Shown in pieces: positions 1-12,051 of a stretch of DNA of 64,000 bases; position 1 is the first letter of the stretch; each line of letters begins with the position of its first letter. Made by a program: the position numbers and the translations under genes. The stretch is from VRUE01 sp963727465 (lineage in GTDB: Bacteria > Actinomycetota > Thermoleophilia > Solirubrobacterales > 70-9): NCBI GenBank assembly GCA_963727465.1, contig CAVSGL010000012.1, positions 418,295 to 482,294 on the forward strand, in the 5' to 3' direction. Under the pieces are notes generated by a model. The model was not told the DNA's origin, ran no database searches, and saw nothing but the letters and a program-made list of their open reading frames with translations.

Positions 1-230
1 GGCGCCCCCGCGTCGCGGCGCTCGCGGATCAGCTCGTCGAGCCCGAGCTCGCGCACCCGTTCCATCGCCCGCGGGAAGGCGCCGACACCGGGCAGGATCA
101 GCCCGTCGGCGCCCCGCAGGGTCTCGGAGTCGCTGCCGATCGTGGCCGTGGCGCCGACGTGCTCGAGCGCCTTCTCGACCGAGCGCAGGTTGCCCATGCC
201 GTAGTCGACGATGCAGATGCGGGCGCTCAT
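1..230 (-). CDS. hisH: Imidazole glycerol phosphate synthase, glutaminase subunit HisH (5' part)
   Basis: HisH releases ammonia from glutamine for HisF in histidine synthesis. Only the first 76 codons are in the window; the gene runs off the left edge. The N-terminus reads MSARICIVDYGMGNLRSVEK and is followed by LPGVGAF near residue 50, both typical of class I amidotransferase HisH. The catalytic Cys region is beyond the edge. The start ATG overlaps the hisB stop as ATGA, so translation is probably coupled. It is the last visible gene of the his operon. Confidence 0.93.
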   Translation of the reverse strand, partial: MSARICIVDYGMGNLRSVEKALEHVGATATIGSDSETLRGADGLILPGVGAFPRAMERVRELGLDELIRERRDAGA

Positions 231-817
231 TCGGTCAGGGTCCCCTTGGTCGAGGGCACGCCGTCGGCGTCCGGGTCGATCGAGACGGCGACGCGCAGCG
301 CCCGCGCGAAGGCCTTGAAGCAGGCCTCGATCATGTGGTGGACGTTGGTGCCGGCGCGGACCGAGACGTGCAGGGTCAGCTTCGCTCCGTTGGCGACGGC
401 GCGGAAGAACTCCTCGGCGAGCTCGGAGTCGAAGCCGGCGATCGAGGTCGGCGGCAACTCGGCATCGAAGACGCACAGCGGCCTCCCGGAGATGTCGATC
501 GCGCACTCGGCCAGCGACTCGTCCATCGGCACCAGCGCCGAGCCGTAACGGCGGATCCCCGCCCGGTCGCCGAGCGCCTCGTCGAGCGCCTGGCCGAGCA
601 CGATGCCGACGTCCTCGACCGTGTGGTGCGCGCCGGTCTCGAGGTCGCCGCTCGCCTCGACCTTCAGGCCGAGTCCGCCGTGGCGGGCGAGCAGGTCGAG
701 CATGTGGTCGAGGAAGCCGACGCCGGTCGCGGCGCTCGCCTCACCCCCGTCGAGGTCGAGGCTGAGCCGCACCTGGGTCTCCCCCGTCGTCCGCTCTCTG
801 CTTGCCGTTCTGCTCAT
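227..817 (-). CDS. hisB: Imidazoleglycerol-phosphate dehydratase HisB
   Basis: This 196-residue enzyme dehydrates imidazoleglycerol phosphate in histidine synthesis. Visible family motifs are GVGFLDHMLDLLARHGGL near residue 32, the HHTVED metal-binding segment near residue 64, and a second metal-binding segment NVHHMIEACFKAFARALR near the C-terminus. The length is normal for a monofunctional HisB. Its ATG overlaps the hisD stop codon (ATGA) and its stop overlaps the hisH start, so it sits in the middle of a tightly coupled operon. Confidence 0.96.
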   Translation of the reverse strand: MSRTASRERTTGETQVRLSLDLDGGEASAATGVGFLDHMLDLLARHGGLGLKVEASGDLETGAHHTVEDVGIVLGQALDEALGDRAGIRRYGSALVPMDESLAECAIDISGRPLCVFDAELPPTSIAGFDSELAEEFFRAVANGAKLTLHVSVRAGTNVHHMIEACFKAFARALRVAVSIDPDADGVPSTKGTLTE

Positions 818-2094
818 GGTTCGTCTCCTTCGCCCCTAATCATCGCCGACTCGCCGTGCACGGGGAAGCCCTCGGCGCGGGCGATCGCGTTCGCGTGCGG
901 TGCCAGCTTCGACGCAGCCTCGGGCGGCACCTCCACCGTGGCGACCTTGCGGCGGAAGACGTGCGGTCCGAGCGGGCCCGAGAACCGCCCCGCGCCGCCG
1001 GTAGGCAGCACGTGGTTGGAGCCGGCGACGTAGTCGCCGAAGGCGGTCGCGCTGTGGCGCCCGGCGAAGACGCAGCCGGCGGTCGTCACCCGCTCGGCGA
1101 GCAGCGCGGCGTCCTCCTCGAGCAGCTCGAGGTGCTCGGGGGCGAAGGCGTTCGCGAGGTCGATCGCGTCGCTGAGGTCGGGGACCTGGACCAGCGCCAA
1201 CGGCGCCTCGCCGACGCCGGGCCGCGCGGCGGCCGCGCGCTCGGTCGCGGCTGCCAGGGCATCCAGCACCGACCCCTCGACCGCCGCGGCGATCAGCGGC
1301 CCGTCGGCGCCGTGCTCGGCCTGGGCGCAGAGGTCGAGCGCCGTCCACTCGGGGTTGGCATCGTGCCCCGCGATCACCATCAGCTCGGAAGGTCCGGCGA
1401 GCGAGTCGATGCCGACGACGCCGCTCACCGAGCGCTTCGCCTCGCGCACCCAGGCGTTGCCCGGGCCGGCGACGACGTCGACCGGGGCGATCGAATCGCT
1501 GCCATAGGCGAGGGCGAAGACGGCCTGGGCGCCGCCGAGCGCGTAGATCTCATCGACCTCGCAGAGCGCCGCGGTGGCGAGGACCGGGTCGGGAACGGCT
1601 CCGTCGGGTGCGGGCGGAGTGACCAGCACGAGCCGCCCGACACCGGCGACCCGCGCCGGCACGGCACCCATCAGCACGCTCGAGGGGTAGGCGGCGCGTC
1701 CCCCGGGGGCGTAGATGCCGGCGGCGCCGACGGGAACCTCGCGCACGGTGACGCTCTGTCCCTGCGGCAGCTCGACCCGCTCCGGCTCGGAGTCGACCTG
1801 CGCCGCGGCGACGGCGCGCACGTTGGCGATCGCCAGCTCCAGCGCGGCGCGGAGATCGGTGTCGAGCCGCTCGAGCGCCTTCCGGGGTGAATCTGGATCG
1901 ACTCGGAGGCTGTCCGGCGCGCTCTCGGTCGCGTCGAAGCGCGCGGTCAGCGCCAGCAGCGCGGCGTCGCCGCCCTCGCGCACCTCGCGTTCGATCGGCA
2001 CGACGTCGGGCGCCGACGCCGCGGTGGCGCTCCAGGCGCGAATCGAGGTCGCGGTGGCGTCGGCTCCCTCCCACGCGAACGCCCGCGCGTTCAC
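814..2094 (-). CDS. hisD: Histidinol dehydrogenase HisD
   Basis: HisD carries out the last two oxidations of histidine synthesis (histidinol to histidine). The 426-residue product shows the family segments GAAGIYAPGGRAAYPSSVLM, YALGGAQAVFALAYG, the GPGNAWV loop and, near the C-terminus, the NHVLPTGGAGRFSGPL motif. A longer frame is open upstream, but I chose the GTG at 2092-2094 because it overlaps the hisG stop as GTGA and gives a family-like N-terminus. It is co-transcribed with hisZG upstream and hisBH downstream. Confidence 0.95.
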   Translation of the reverse strand: MNARAFAWEGADATATSIRAWSATAASAPDVVPIEREVREGGDAALLALTARFDATESAPDSLRVDPDSPRKALERLDTDLRAALELAIANVRAVAAAQVDSEPERVELPQGQSVTVREVPVGAAGIYAPGGRAAYPSSVLMGAVPARVAGVGRLVLVTPPAPDGAVPDPVLATAALCEVDEIYALGGAQAVFALAYGSDSIAPVDVVAGPGNAWVREAKRSVSGVVGIDSLAGPSELMVIAGHDANPEWTALDLCAQAEHGADGPLIAAAVEGSVLDALAAATERAAAARPGVGEAPLALVQVPDLSDAIDLANAFAPEHLELLEEDAALLAERVTTAGCVFAGRHSATAFGDYVAGSNHVLPTGGAGRFSGPLGPHVFRRKVATVEVPPEAASKLAPHANAIARAEGFPVHGESAMIRGEGDEP

Positions 2095-2771
2095 CGGGCG
2101 GTCGCCTCCCGCAGCCGCTTGGTCAGGTCGTCGATCTCGGTGGCGCGCAGCTTGTGGGCGACGCGGTTGGCGACGAAGCGGGCGGTGCACTCGACGATCT
2201 CCTCGCGCACCTCGAGCTCGTTCTCCTCCAGGGTTCGGCCGGTCGCGACCAGGTCGACGATGCCGTCGCCGAGGCCGATCAGCGGCGCCAGCTCGACCGA
2301 CCCCTTGACCTCGATCGTCTCCACCTGGCGTCCCTTGGACTCGAAGTAGCGCTCGGCAATCCGCGGGTACTTGGTCGCGATCCGCGTCATCCCGAGGCGT
2401 CGCTGGGACTCGCCCAGGCTGGTGTCGCCCTTGCGACCGGCGAGCACCATGCGGCAGCGCCCGAAGCCGAGATCGAGCAGCTCGTAGACCATGCGGTCGG
2501 ACTGCTCGAGCAGCACGTCCTTGCCGGTGATGCCGACGTCGGCGGCACCCGCCTCGACGTAGGTCGGCACGTCGGAGGGCCGCATCGTGACCAGCGTTAT
2601 CTCCGCCCCCGGGAAGATCAGCGCGCGCGACTCCGAGCGCACGGCGGCGGTGTCGACGCCGGCCGCGTCGAGCGCGTCGAGGGTGCCGTCGAGCAGCGCT
2701 CCGCGCGGCACCGCCAGCTTCAGCGGTCCCTCGGGCTTGGCGCCGGCCATGCCGGCGACCTCGACGCTCAC
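2091..2771 (-). CDS. hisG: ATP phosphoribosyltransferase catalytic subunit HisG (short form)
   Basis: HisG starts histidine synthesis by joining ATP and PRPP. At 226 residues it is the short form, lacking the C-terminal ACT-like feedback domain of the long form. Short-form HisG needs the HisZ partner, and hisZ is the gene directly upstream. Family segments include PRGALLDGTLDALDAAGVD near the N-terminus, VGITGKDVLLEQ, and LVATGRTLEENEL in the PRPP-binding region. It starts at a GTG overlapping the hisZ stop. Feedback control by histidine is expected to act through HisZ. Confidence 0.94.
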   Translation of the reverse strand: MSVEVAGMAGAKPEGPLKLAVPRGALLDGTLDALDAAGVDTAAVRSESRALIFPGAEITLVTMRPSDVPTYVEAGAADVGITGKDVLLEQSDRMVYELLDLGFGRCRMVLAGRKGDTSLGESQRRLGMTRIATKYPRIAERYFESKGRQVETIEVKGSVELAPLIGLGDGIVDLVATGRTLEENELEVREEIVECTARFVANRVAHKLRATEIDDLTKRLREATAR

Positions 2772-3757
2772 GAGGCGCCTCCGCGGCGCGACTCCTCCAT
2801 CTGGGCCACGTGGACCCGCTCCAGGTAGAGGGCGAAGCCCGACGCGGGCAGGTCCACCCCGAAGCGCTTCATCAGGTCGTCGTAGCGGCCGCCGCCGCCG
2901 AGCACGTGGCCGAGCGCCGGGTCGTAGACCTCGAGGATCGCGCCGCTGTAGTAGCCGAGGTCGCGCAGCAGGCCGAGGTCGACCTGCACGCGACCGGCGA
3001 CGCCGCGCTGCTCGAGCGCCTCGAAGGTCGCTCCCAGCCGCGCGGTTGCCCGCTCGACCGCGGCGCCGCCCAGGGCGCGGGCCTGGTCAAGCACCTCGCG
3101 CCCGCCGCGCAGCTGCGAGAGCGCGACGCAGGTGCGCACGTGCTCCGCGTCGATCCCCGCCCGGTCGAGCTCGGACTCGAGGCCGACCAGGTCATGCGTC
3201 GCGAGGCTGGCGAGGACCGCATCCCGCGCCTCGCCCTCCACCTCGAGCTCCGCGAGCAGCTGGCGGAAGAGGTCGGAGTCGCCGAGGCCGATCACCGCGC
3301 GCTCGAGCCCGGCCGCGTCGAGCGCCGCCTCCAGCACCTCGATCACCTCGACCGTCCCCTGCGGCGCCGGCAGGCCGATCAGCTCGACCCCGGCCTGGGC
3401 GAACTCGCGCATCTGCCCGCGCTGCGGGCGCACCGCCCGGTAGGCGTTGGCCAGGTAGCAGAAGCGCAGCGGCTCTTCGGCCTCGCTGTAGCGGGAGGCG
3501 ACGAGCCGGGCGATCGGCACGGTCATGTCCGAGCGCAGCGCCAGCAGGTCGCCGCGCTCGTCGAAGAAGCGGTAGGCGGAGTCGGCGGTGCGCCCGTCGC
3601 CGCGCGCCAGCACCTCGTCGTACTCGATCGCCGGCGTCGCCACCTCGCCGTAGCCGCGGCTCTCGAAGACCTCGATCAGGGCGAGGTGCAGGCGGCGCAG
3701 CTCCCGCATCTCGTCGGGCAGGATGTCGCGCGTTCCTGGGGGGATCGGGTGGATCAT
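2768..3757 (-). CDS. hisZ: ATP phosphoribosyltransferase regulatory subunit HisZ
   Basis: This 329-residue class II aminoacyl-tRNA synthetase-like protein begins MIHPIPPGTRDILPDEMREL and has the motif-2-like segment RFCYLANAYRAVRPQRGQMREF. It lacks the C-terminal anticodon-binding domain of HisRS and is about 90 residues shorter than a true HisRS. Together with the neighbouring short HisG this identifies HisZ, the allosteric partner of HisG. It is the first gene of the operon. A TAAGGT hexamer ends 7 nt before the ATG, so a leaderless transcript is possible. Confidence 0.92.
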   Translation of the reverse strand: MIHPIPPGTRDILPDEMRELRRLHLALIEVFESRGYGEVATPAIEYDEVLARGDGRTADSAYRFFDERGDLLALRSDMTVPIARLVASRYSEAEEPLRFCYLANAYRAVRPQRGQMREFAQAGVELIGLPAPQGTVEVIEVLEAALDAAGLERAVIGLGDSDLFRQLLAELEVEGEARDAVLASLATHDLVGLESELDRAGIDAEHVRTCVALSQLRGGREVLDQARALGGAAVERATARLGATFEALEQRGVAGRVQVDLGLLRDLGYYSGAILEVYDPALGHVLGGGGRYDDLMKRFGVDLPASGFALYLERVHVAQMEESRRGGAS

Positions 3758-3793
3758 CCGCCTGACCTTACGAGAGTCGGAGGGGAAAGCCTT

Positions 3794-5092
3794 CTACGCG
3801 GGGATCTCCGCGGAGACGCGCTCGATCCGCGCGCCGAGGCCGCGCAGCCGCTCGTCGATCGCCTCGTAGCCACGATCGATCTGGCGGATGTTGCCGATCT
3901 CCGAGCTGCCCTCGGCCGCCAGGGCGGCGATGAGCATCGCCATCCCGGCCCTGATGTCGGGGCTCTCGACGCGCTCGCCGTGAAGACGGCTCGGACCGCT
4001 GACGATCGCCCGGTGGGGATCGCAGAGCGTGATCCGAGCGCCCATCGCGACCAGCTTGTCGACGAAGAAGAGGCGGTTCTCGAACATCTTCTCGAAGATC
4101 AGGATCTCGCCGTCGGCCTGGGTGGCGAGCGCCAGCGCGATCGACGTCAGGTCGGCCGGGAAGGCGGGCCAGGGGCCGTCCTCGATCTTCGGGATCGCGT
4201 CGCCGAGGTCGGCCTTGATCCGCAGGCGCTGCTCGGGCGGCACGATCACGTCGTCGCCGTCGACCGTCGAGTCGAGCCCGAGCCGGCGGAACTGGCGGCG
4301 CACCATCAGCAGGTCGGCGGGCGCCGCGTCGCGGATCCGCAGGGCGCCGCCGGTCGCGGCGGCCAGCGCCATGAAGCTGCCGACCTCGATGTGGTCGGGC
4401 GAGATCGTGTGCTCGGCGCCGCCGAGGCGGTCGCGTCCGTGCACCGTCATCACGTTGGAGCCGATCCCGCTGACCTCTGCCCCCATACCGGTGAGCAGGC
4501 GCGCCAGGTCCTGTACGTGCGGCTCGCAGGCGGCATTGGAGATCGTCGTCGGGCCCGGCGTCAGCGCCGCGGCCAGCAGGGCGTTCTCGGTGCCCATCAC
4601 CGACGGCTCGTCCATGAAGATCGCGCAGGGACGCAGCCCTCCGGGGGGCGCCTTGAGCTCGATCCAGCGATCGCCCTCGACCTCAGCGCCGAGGTCGGCG
4701 AAGGCGTCGAGGTGCGCGTCGAGCCGCCGCCGGCCGATGAAGTCGCCGCCGGGCGGCGGCATCCGCGCCTCGCCGAAGCGCGCGAGCAGCGGGCCGGCGA
4801 GCAGGAAGGAGGCGCGTATCTTGCTCGAGAGCTCCTCGTCCACGGCGACGTCGGTGACGCCGGTCGCGCGCAGCCGCAGGCTGTTGTCAGCGACCCAGGC
4901 GACCTCGACGCCGAGTCGCTCGAGCAGCGCGATCTGCGCCTCCGTATCGCGGATCCGCGGCACGCGATGCAGCAGCAGCTCCTCGTCGGTGAGCAGGCAG
5001 GCGGCGAGAATCGGCAGCGCCGCGTTCTTGTTGCCGGCGGGCGTCAGCTCGCCCGAGAGCGGCGCGCCTCCTTCGATTACGAACTTCTCCAT
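3794..5092 (-). CDS. murA: UDP-N-acetylglucosamine 1-carboxyvinyltransferase MurA (Cys-to-Asp type)
   Basis: MurA transfers enolpyruvate from PEP to UDP-GlcNAc, the first committed step of peptidoglycan synthesis. The 432-residue product starts MEKFVIEGGAPLSGELTPAG and has the conserved AGNKNAALPILAA segment. The active-site loop reads PPPGGDFIGRRRLDAHL: residue 117 is Asp where most MurA enzymes have the fosfomycin-binding Cys. I chose the ATG at 5090-5092 over a TTG at 5116 because the protein then begins at the usual MurA N-terminus. It is divergent from the hydrolase gene, with only 23 bp between the starts. Confidence 0.96.
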   Translation of the reverse strand: MEKFVIEGGAPLSGELTPAGNKNAALPILAACLLTDEELLLHRVPRIRDTEAQIALLERLGVEVAWVADNSLRLRATGVTDVAVDEELSSKIRASFLLAGPLLARFGEARMPPPGGDFIGRRRLDAHLDAFADLGAEVEGDRWIELKAPPGGLRPCAIFMDEPSVMGTENALLAAALTPGPTTISNAACEPHVQDLARLLTGMGAEVSGIGSNVMTVHGRDRLGGAEHTISPDHIEVGSFMALAAATGGALRIRDAAPADLLMVRRQFRRLGLDSTVDGDDVIVPPEQRLRIKADLGDAIPKIEDGPWPAFPADLTSIALALATQADGEILIFEKMFENRLFFVDKLVAMGARITLCDPHRAIVSGPSRLHGERVESPDIRAGMAMLIAALAAEGSSEIGNIRQIDRGYEAIDERLRGLGARIERVSAEIPA

Positions 5093-5100
5093 CCTGGGGT

Positions 5101-5107
5101 TAGGGTA
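5101..5107. promoter_or_regulatory. Overlapping divergent -10 elements between murA and the hydrolase gene
   Basis: The 23-bp gap between the two divergent start codons holds TAGGGTA. Read forward it contains TAGGGT, 9 nt before the hydrolase ATG. Read in reverse it contains TACCCT, 9 nt before the murA ATG. Both fit the minimal TANNNT -10 form, and the spacing would give leaderless or nearly leaderless mRNAs in both directions. No convincing -35 is visible. This is inference from spacing only. Confidence 0.35.
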
Positions 5108-5115
5108 CTGGCGCA

Positions 5116-6123
5116 ATGGGACGGGGCTGGAAGATTCTGATCGGGGTCACCGTGGCTCTGCTCGTGCTGATCGGCGTCAACGCCCTGGTCACCGGGGCGG
5201 AAACGAAGTCCGCCGAGGTAAACGAGCCGGGCGGGCGGATCGTCAGCCTGCCGGGCGGCGACCTTCAGGTGGTCGAACGGGGGCCGCGGGACGGCAGCCC
5301 GATCGTCCTGATCCACTGCTTCACCTGCGCGATCAACTGGTGGGACGGGATGATCCCGCGCCTGGCGCGCAGCCACCGCGTGATCGCGATCGACCTGCTC
5401 GGCCACGGCGGCTCCGAAAAGCCGTCCTCCGGTTACTCGATTCCCAATCAGGCCGATCTCGTCGCCGGCGTGCTCGGGCGGCTCGGCGTCCGCGACGCCG
5501 AGGTCGTCGGCCACTCGCTGGGCGGCAGCGTGGTGACGGCGCTGGCCGAACGCTCGCCCCAGCTCGTGAGTCGGGTCGTCATCGTCGACACCGGCGCCAC
5601 CCACGAGAACGGCGACCTCGGCCTGCTTGCCAAGCTGGTCTTCGTGCCCGTGATCGGCGACGCGCTGTGGCGCGTGAAGACCGACTCCGTCACCCGCAAG
5701 GGCCTCGAGGTCGCCTTCGCCCCCGGCTTCGACGTGCCCGACGCGTTCGTCGCAGACGTCAACGCTATGACCTACACGGCATACAACCGCTCGCCCCGCG
5801 ACTCGAAGGACTACAGCGACGAAGAGAACCTCGCGGACCGGATGCGCGAAAGCGGCAAGCCGCTGCTGGTGATCATGGGCGCCGAGGAGCAGATCGTCGA
5901 CGACCCGCCGGCCCGCCTGGCCGAATACCGGCGCCTCTATCCCGGTACCGAGACGAAGCTGATCCAGGGCGCCGGCCACTCGCCCAACGTCGAGAAGCCG
6001 GCCGAGACCGCGGCCCTGGTGCTCGCCTTCGGCAAGCCGAAACTCCCTGCAAAGCGCGGCAATCCTAAGGCCGCCGTGCAACGCCGATTGCAGAAATCCG
6101 AAGCCGTCCGACGGCAGCCGTAG
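5116..6123 (+). CDS. Membrane-anchored or secreted alpha/beta-hydrolase
   Basis: The 335-residue protein starts with a hydrophobic segment (about residues 5-25) that looks like an uncleaved signal anchor. An alpha/beta-hydrolase domain follows. Visible motifs are VLIHCFTCAINWW (oxyanion region), DLLGHGGSEKP, the nucleophile elbow GHSLGGS, and a C-terminal GAGHSPNVEKP containing the catalytic His. The fold suggests a lipase, esterase or haloperoxidase-type hydrolase acting outside the membrane; the substrate cannot be told. The C-terminus ends in a basic tail rich in Lys and Arg. Confidence 0.85.
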   Translation: MGRGWKILIGVTVALLVLIGVNALVTGAETKSAEVNEPGGRIVSLPGGDLQVVERGPRDGSPIVLIHCFTCAINWWDGMIPRLARSHRVIAIDLLGHGGSEKPSSGYSIPNQADLVAGVLGRLGVRDAEVVGHSLGGSVVTALAERSPQLVSRVVIVDTGATHENGDLGLLAKLVFVPVIGDALWRVKTDSVTRKGLEVAFAPGFDVPDAFVADVNAMTYTAYNRSPRDSKDYSDEENLADRMRESGKPLLVIMGAEEQIVDDPPARLAEYRRLYPGTETKLIQGAGHSPNVEKPAETAALVLAFGKPKLPAKRGNPKAAVQRRLQKSEAVRRQP

Positions 6124-6133
6124 ATTCGAACCT

Positions 6134-6331
6134 ATGTTCGATACGAAAAAGAACTTCAGCACGCGGGCGGCCGACGCCGCCGACCTGGTGATCGACTTCG
6201 CGACCCTCGGCGAGTACGGCCTCGAGCCGGTCGAGACGGGACGGCCGTGTGAGGCCAGGCACAGGCCCCGCGCTCTCCGCAGCACGGGAACGTGGAATGC
6301 CGCGATAAGCCGTTTCGCGTCTCACAGCTGA
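6134..6331 (+). CDS. Possible small or truncated gene of unknown function
   Basis: An open frame of 65 codons begins MFDTKKNFSTRAADAADLVI. The first 33 residues look protein-like and acidic/aliphatic; the rest is Arg- and His-rich and resembles random high-GC translation. This suggests a gene fragment that lost its 3' part around 6240. TAGATT lies 7 nt before the ATG, compatible with a leaderless start. I do not recognise a family. Confidence 0.25.
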   Translation: MFDTKKNFSTRAADAADLVIDFATLGEYGLEPVETGRPCEARHRPRALRSTGTWNAAISRFASHS

Positions 6332-6371
6332 TCTGGAACATTGACGGAAGCGACTGGTTTCGAGATCAGCT
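6326..6371. repeat. Inverted repeat with 9-bp perfect arms
   Basis: AGCTGATCT at 6326-6334 is exactly complementary to AGATCAGCT at 6363-6371, with a 28-nt spacer. It lies in the roughly 400-nt stretch (6124-6526) between the hydrolase gene and the 5S rRNA gene, where apart from one weak small frame and two hairpins I see nothing. Its function is unknown. Confidence 0.4.
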
Positions 6372-6418
6372 AGTCGCGGGGGGCCGGCTGGCCAAGCTGG
6401 GTGGTGTACGGGCTCGCA

Positions 6419-6439
6419 GCGCGTAGCGGCGCTACGCGC
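6419..6439 (-). terminator. Strong GC hairpin downstream of the rRNA operon
   Basis: GCGCGTAGC at 6419-6427 pairs perfectly with GCTACGCGC at 6431-6439 across a 3-nt loop. It lies about 90 nt past the 3' end of 5S in the direction of rRNA transcription. There is no T-run after it, so this may be an intrinsic terminator of the weak-U actinobacterial type or only a processing or stability hairpin. Confidence 0.45.
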
Positions 6440-6526
6440 AAGAGCGCGGGCGCCGATCCAGCGCCGCGCCAGACGGGTCATCCGCGGCTGGCTGGATCGG
6501 AACCATTCGCTTTCGGCAATTCAAGA

Positions 6527-6643
6527 ACCGGCGGCGACCTACTCTCCCAGGAGGTTGCCCTCCAAGTACCATCGGCGCTGAGGGGCTTAACTGCTCTGTT
6601 CGGAATGGGAAGAGGTGTTTCCCCCTCGCTATGCGCCACCGGA
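6527..6643 (-). rRNA. rrf: 5S ribosomal RNA
   Basis: Read on the minus strand the segment starts with CCGGTGGCGCATAGCGAGGG and contains CATTCCGAACAGAGCAGTTA and the CGCCGATGGTACT loop E region. It ends with GGGAGAGTAGGTCGCCGCCG. This is a complete 5S rRNA of about 117 nt; the ends are estimated from the terminal stem. It is the last gene of the operon. Confidence 0.95.
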
Positions 6644-6717
6644 GATTTTGCGAGACCGCGCCACGGCGGGCCCTGAAAACTGCACAAGACCAAGAGGGTA
6701 AGAAATAAATATCCGTC
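6644..6717 (-). other. 23S-5S spacer with 3' arm of the 23S processing stem
   Basis: The spacer contains TGAAAACTGCACA at 6674-6686. This is the exact complement of TGTGCAGTTTTCA at 10092-10104 in the 16S-23S spacer, so the two can form the double-stranded stem that encloses pre-23S rRNA and is cut by RNase III. No tRNA is present. Confidence 0.7.
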
Positions 6718-10012
<3,295 letters not shown>

Positions 10013-10223
10013 TGAGCGACCTGTACACATCGTGTATAGGTCGTAATTAATTACCCGAGGCCCGTCTTGCGACGGGCCCATGTCTTGGCCATGTGCAGTT
10101 TTCAAGGTCCACCGAGGCACACGCGATGGGGTCTCCACCGGCGGTCTCTCAAAACTGAGCAGCGTTCCCAGCGGCGTCATGCCACTGGGGAGCCCGGTCG
10201 ACGTTCTAGAGAAATCTCCCTAG
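10013..10223 (-). other. 16S-23S internal transcribed spacer, no tRNA
   Basis: This 211-nt spacer holds no tRNA. It carries the 3' arm of the 16S processing stem: AAAACTGAGCAGCGT at 10151-10165 complements ACGCTGCTCAGTTTT at 11920-11934. It also carries the 5' arm of the 23S stem, TGTGCAGTTTTCA at 10092-10104. A short GC hairpin (CCCGTC/GACGGG, near 10062-10077) lies next to the 23S 5' end. Confidence 0.75.
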
Positions 10224-11768
<1,545 letters not shown>

Positions 11769-12015
11769 AGTACTTCTACAGAGAGATGTCATGCCTGGCT
11801 GGCCGCCGGGTACACATACATGGCGACCGGCATGACGGGTAAATCAGACCACTCGGCACGCTGACGAGCCGAGTGGATCGGGCTCAAACAATCCACAGAC
11901 CCGAGGGTCCGCGGAGTGCACGCTGCTCAGTTTTCAAAGACCGCTGCGCCTCTGCGACGGGTCTCGCCGCCTTTTGCGCATGGGAGGCCAACTGGCCATC
12001 CCAGAGGGACGCGGG
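11769..12015 (-). other. rRNA operon leader
   Basis: The leader lies between the promoter at 12016-12044 and the 16S 5' end. It contains the 5' arm of the 16S processing stem (ACGCTGCTCAGTTTT on the plus strand at 11920-11934), which pairs with 10151-10165. The rest may hold antitermination boxes, but I could not assign one with confidence. No gene is present. Confidence 0.6.
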
Positions 12016-12044
12016 AGTATAGCGCTGCGGCGGCGGTTTGCCTA
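12016..12044 (-). promoter_or_regulatory. rRNA operon promoter
   Basis: On the minus strand a -35 TAGGCA (12039-12044) is followed by a 17-nt spacer and a -10 TATACT (12016-12021). The -35 matches 4 of 6 and the -10 matches 5 of 6 consensus positions. It lies just beyond the tyrS stop codon (12052) and about 250 nt before 16S, the expected place for an rrn promoter. Confidence 0.6.
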
Positions 12045-12051
12045 GGGCCGC

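Noticed and set aside
3794..5092. EPSP synthase (aroA) instead of MurA
   Set aside because: The N-terminal KNAALPILAA-type segment and the PGGDxIGRR loop are those of MurA; the missing Cys is explained by the known Cys-to-Asp variant.
6118..6134. tRNA T-arm-like sequence (GGTTCGAATCT on the minus strand)
   Set aside because: The flanking bases do not form a T stem and no acceptor or anticodon arm can be folded around it.
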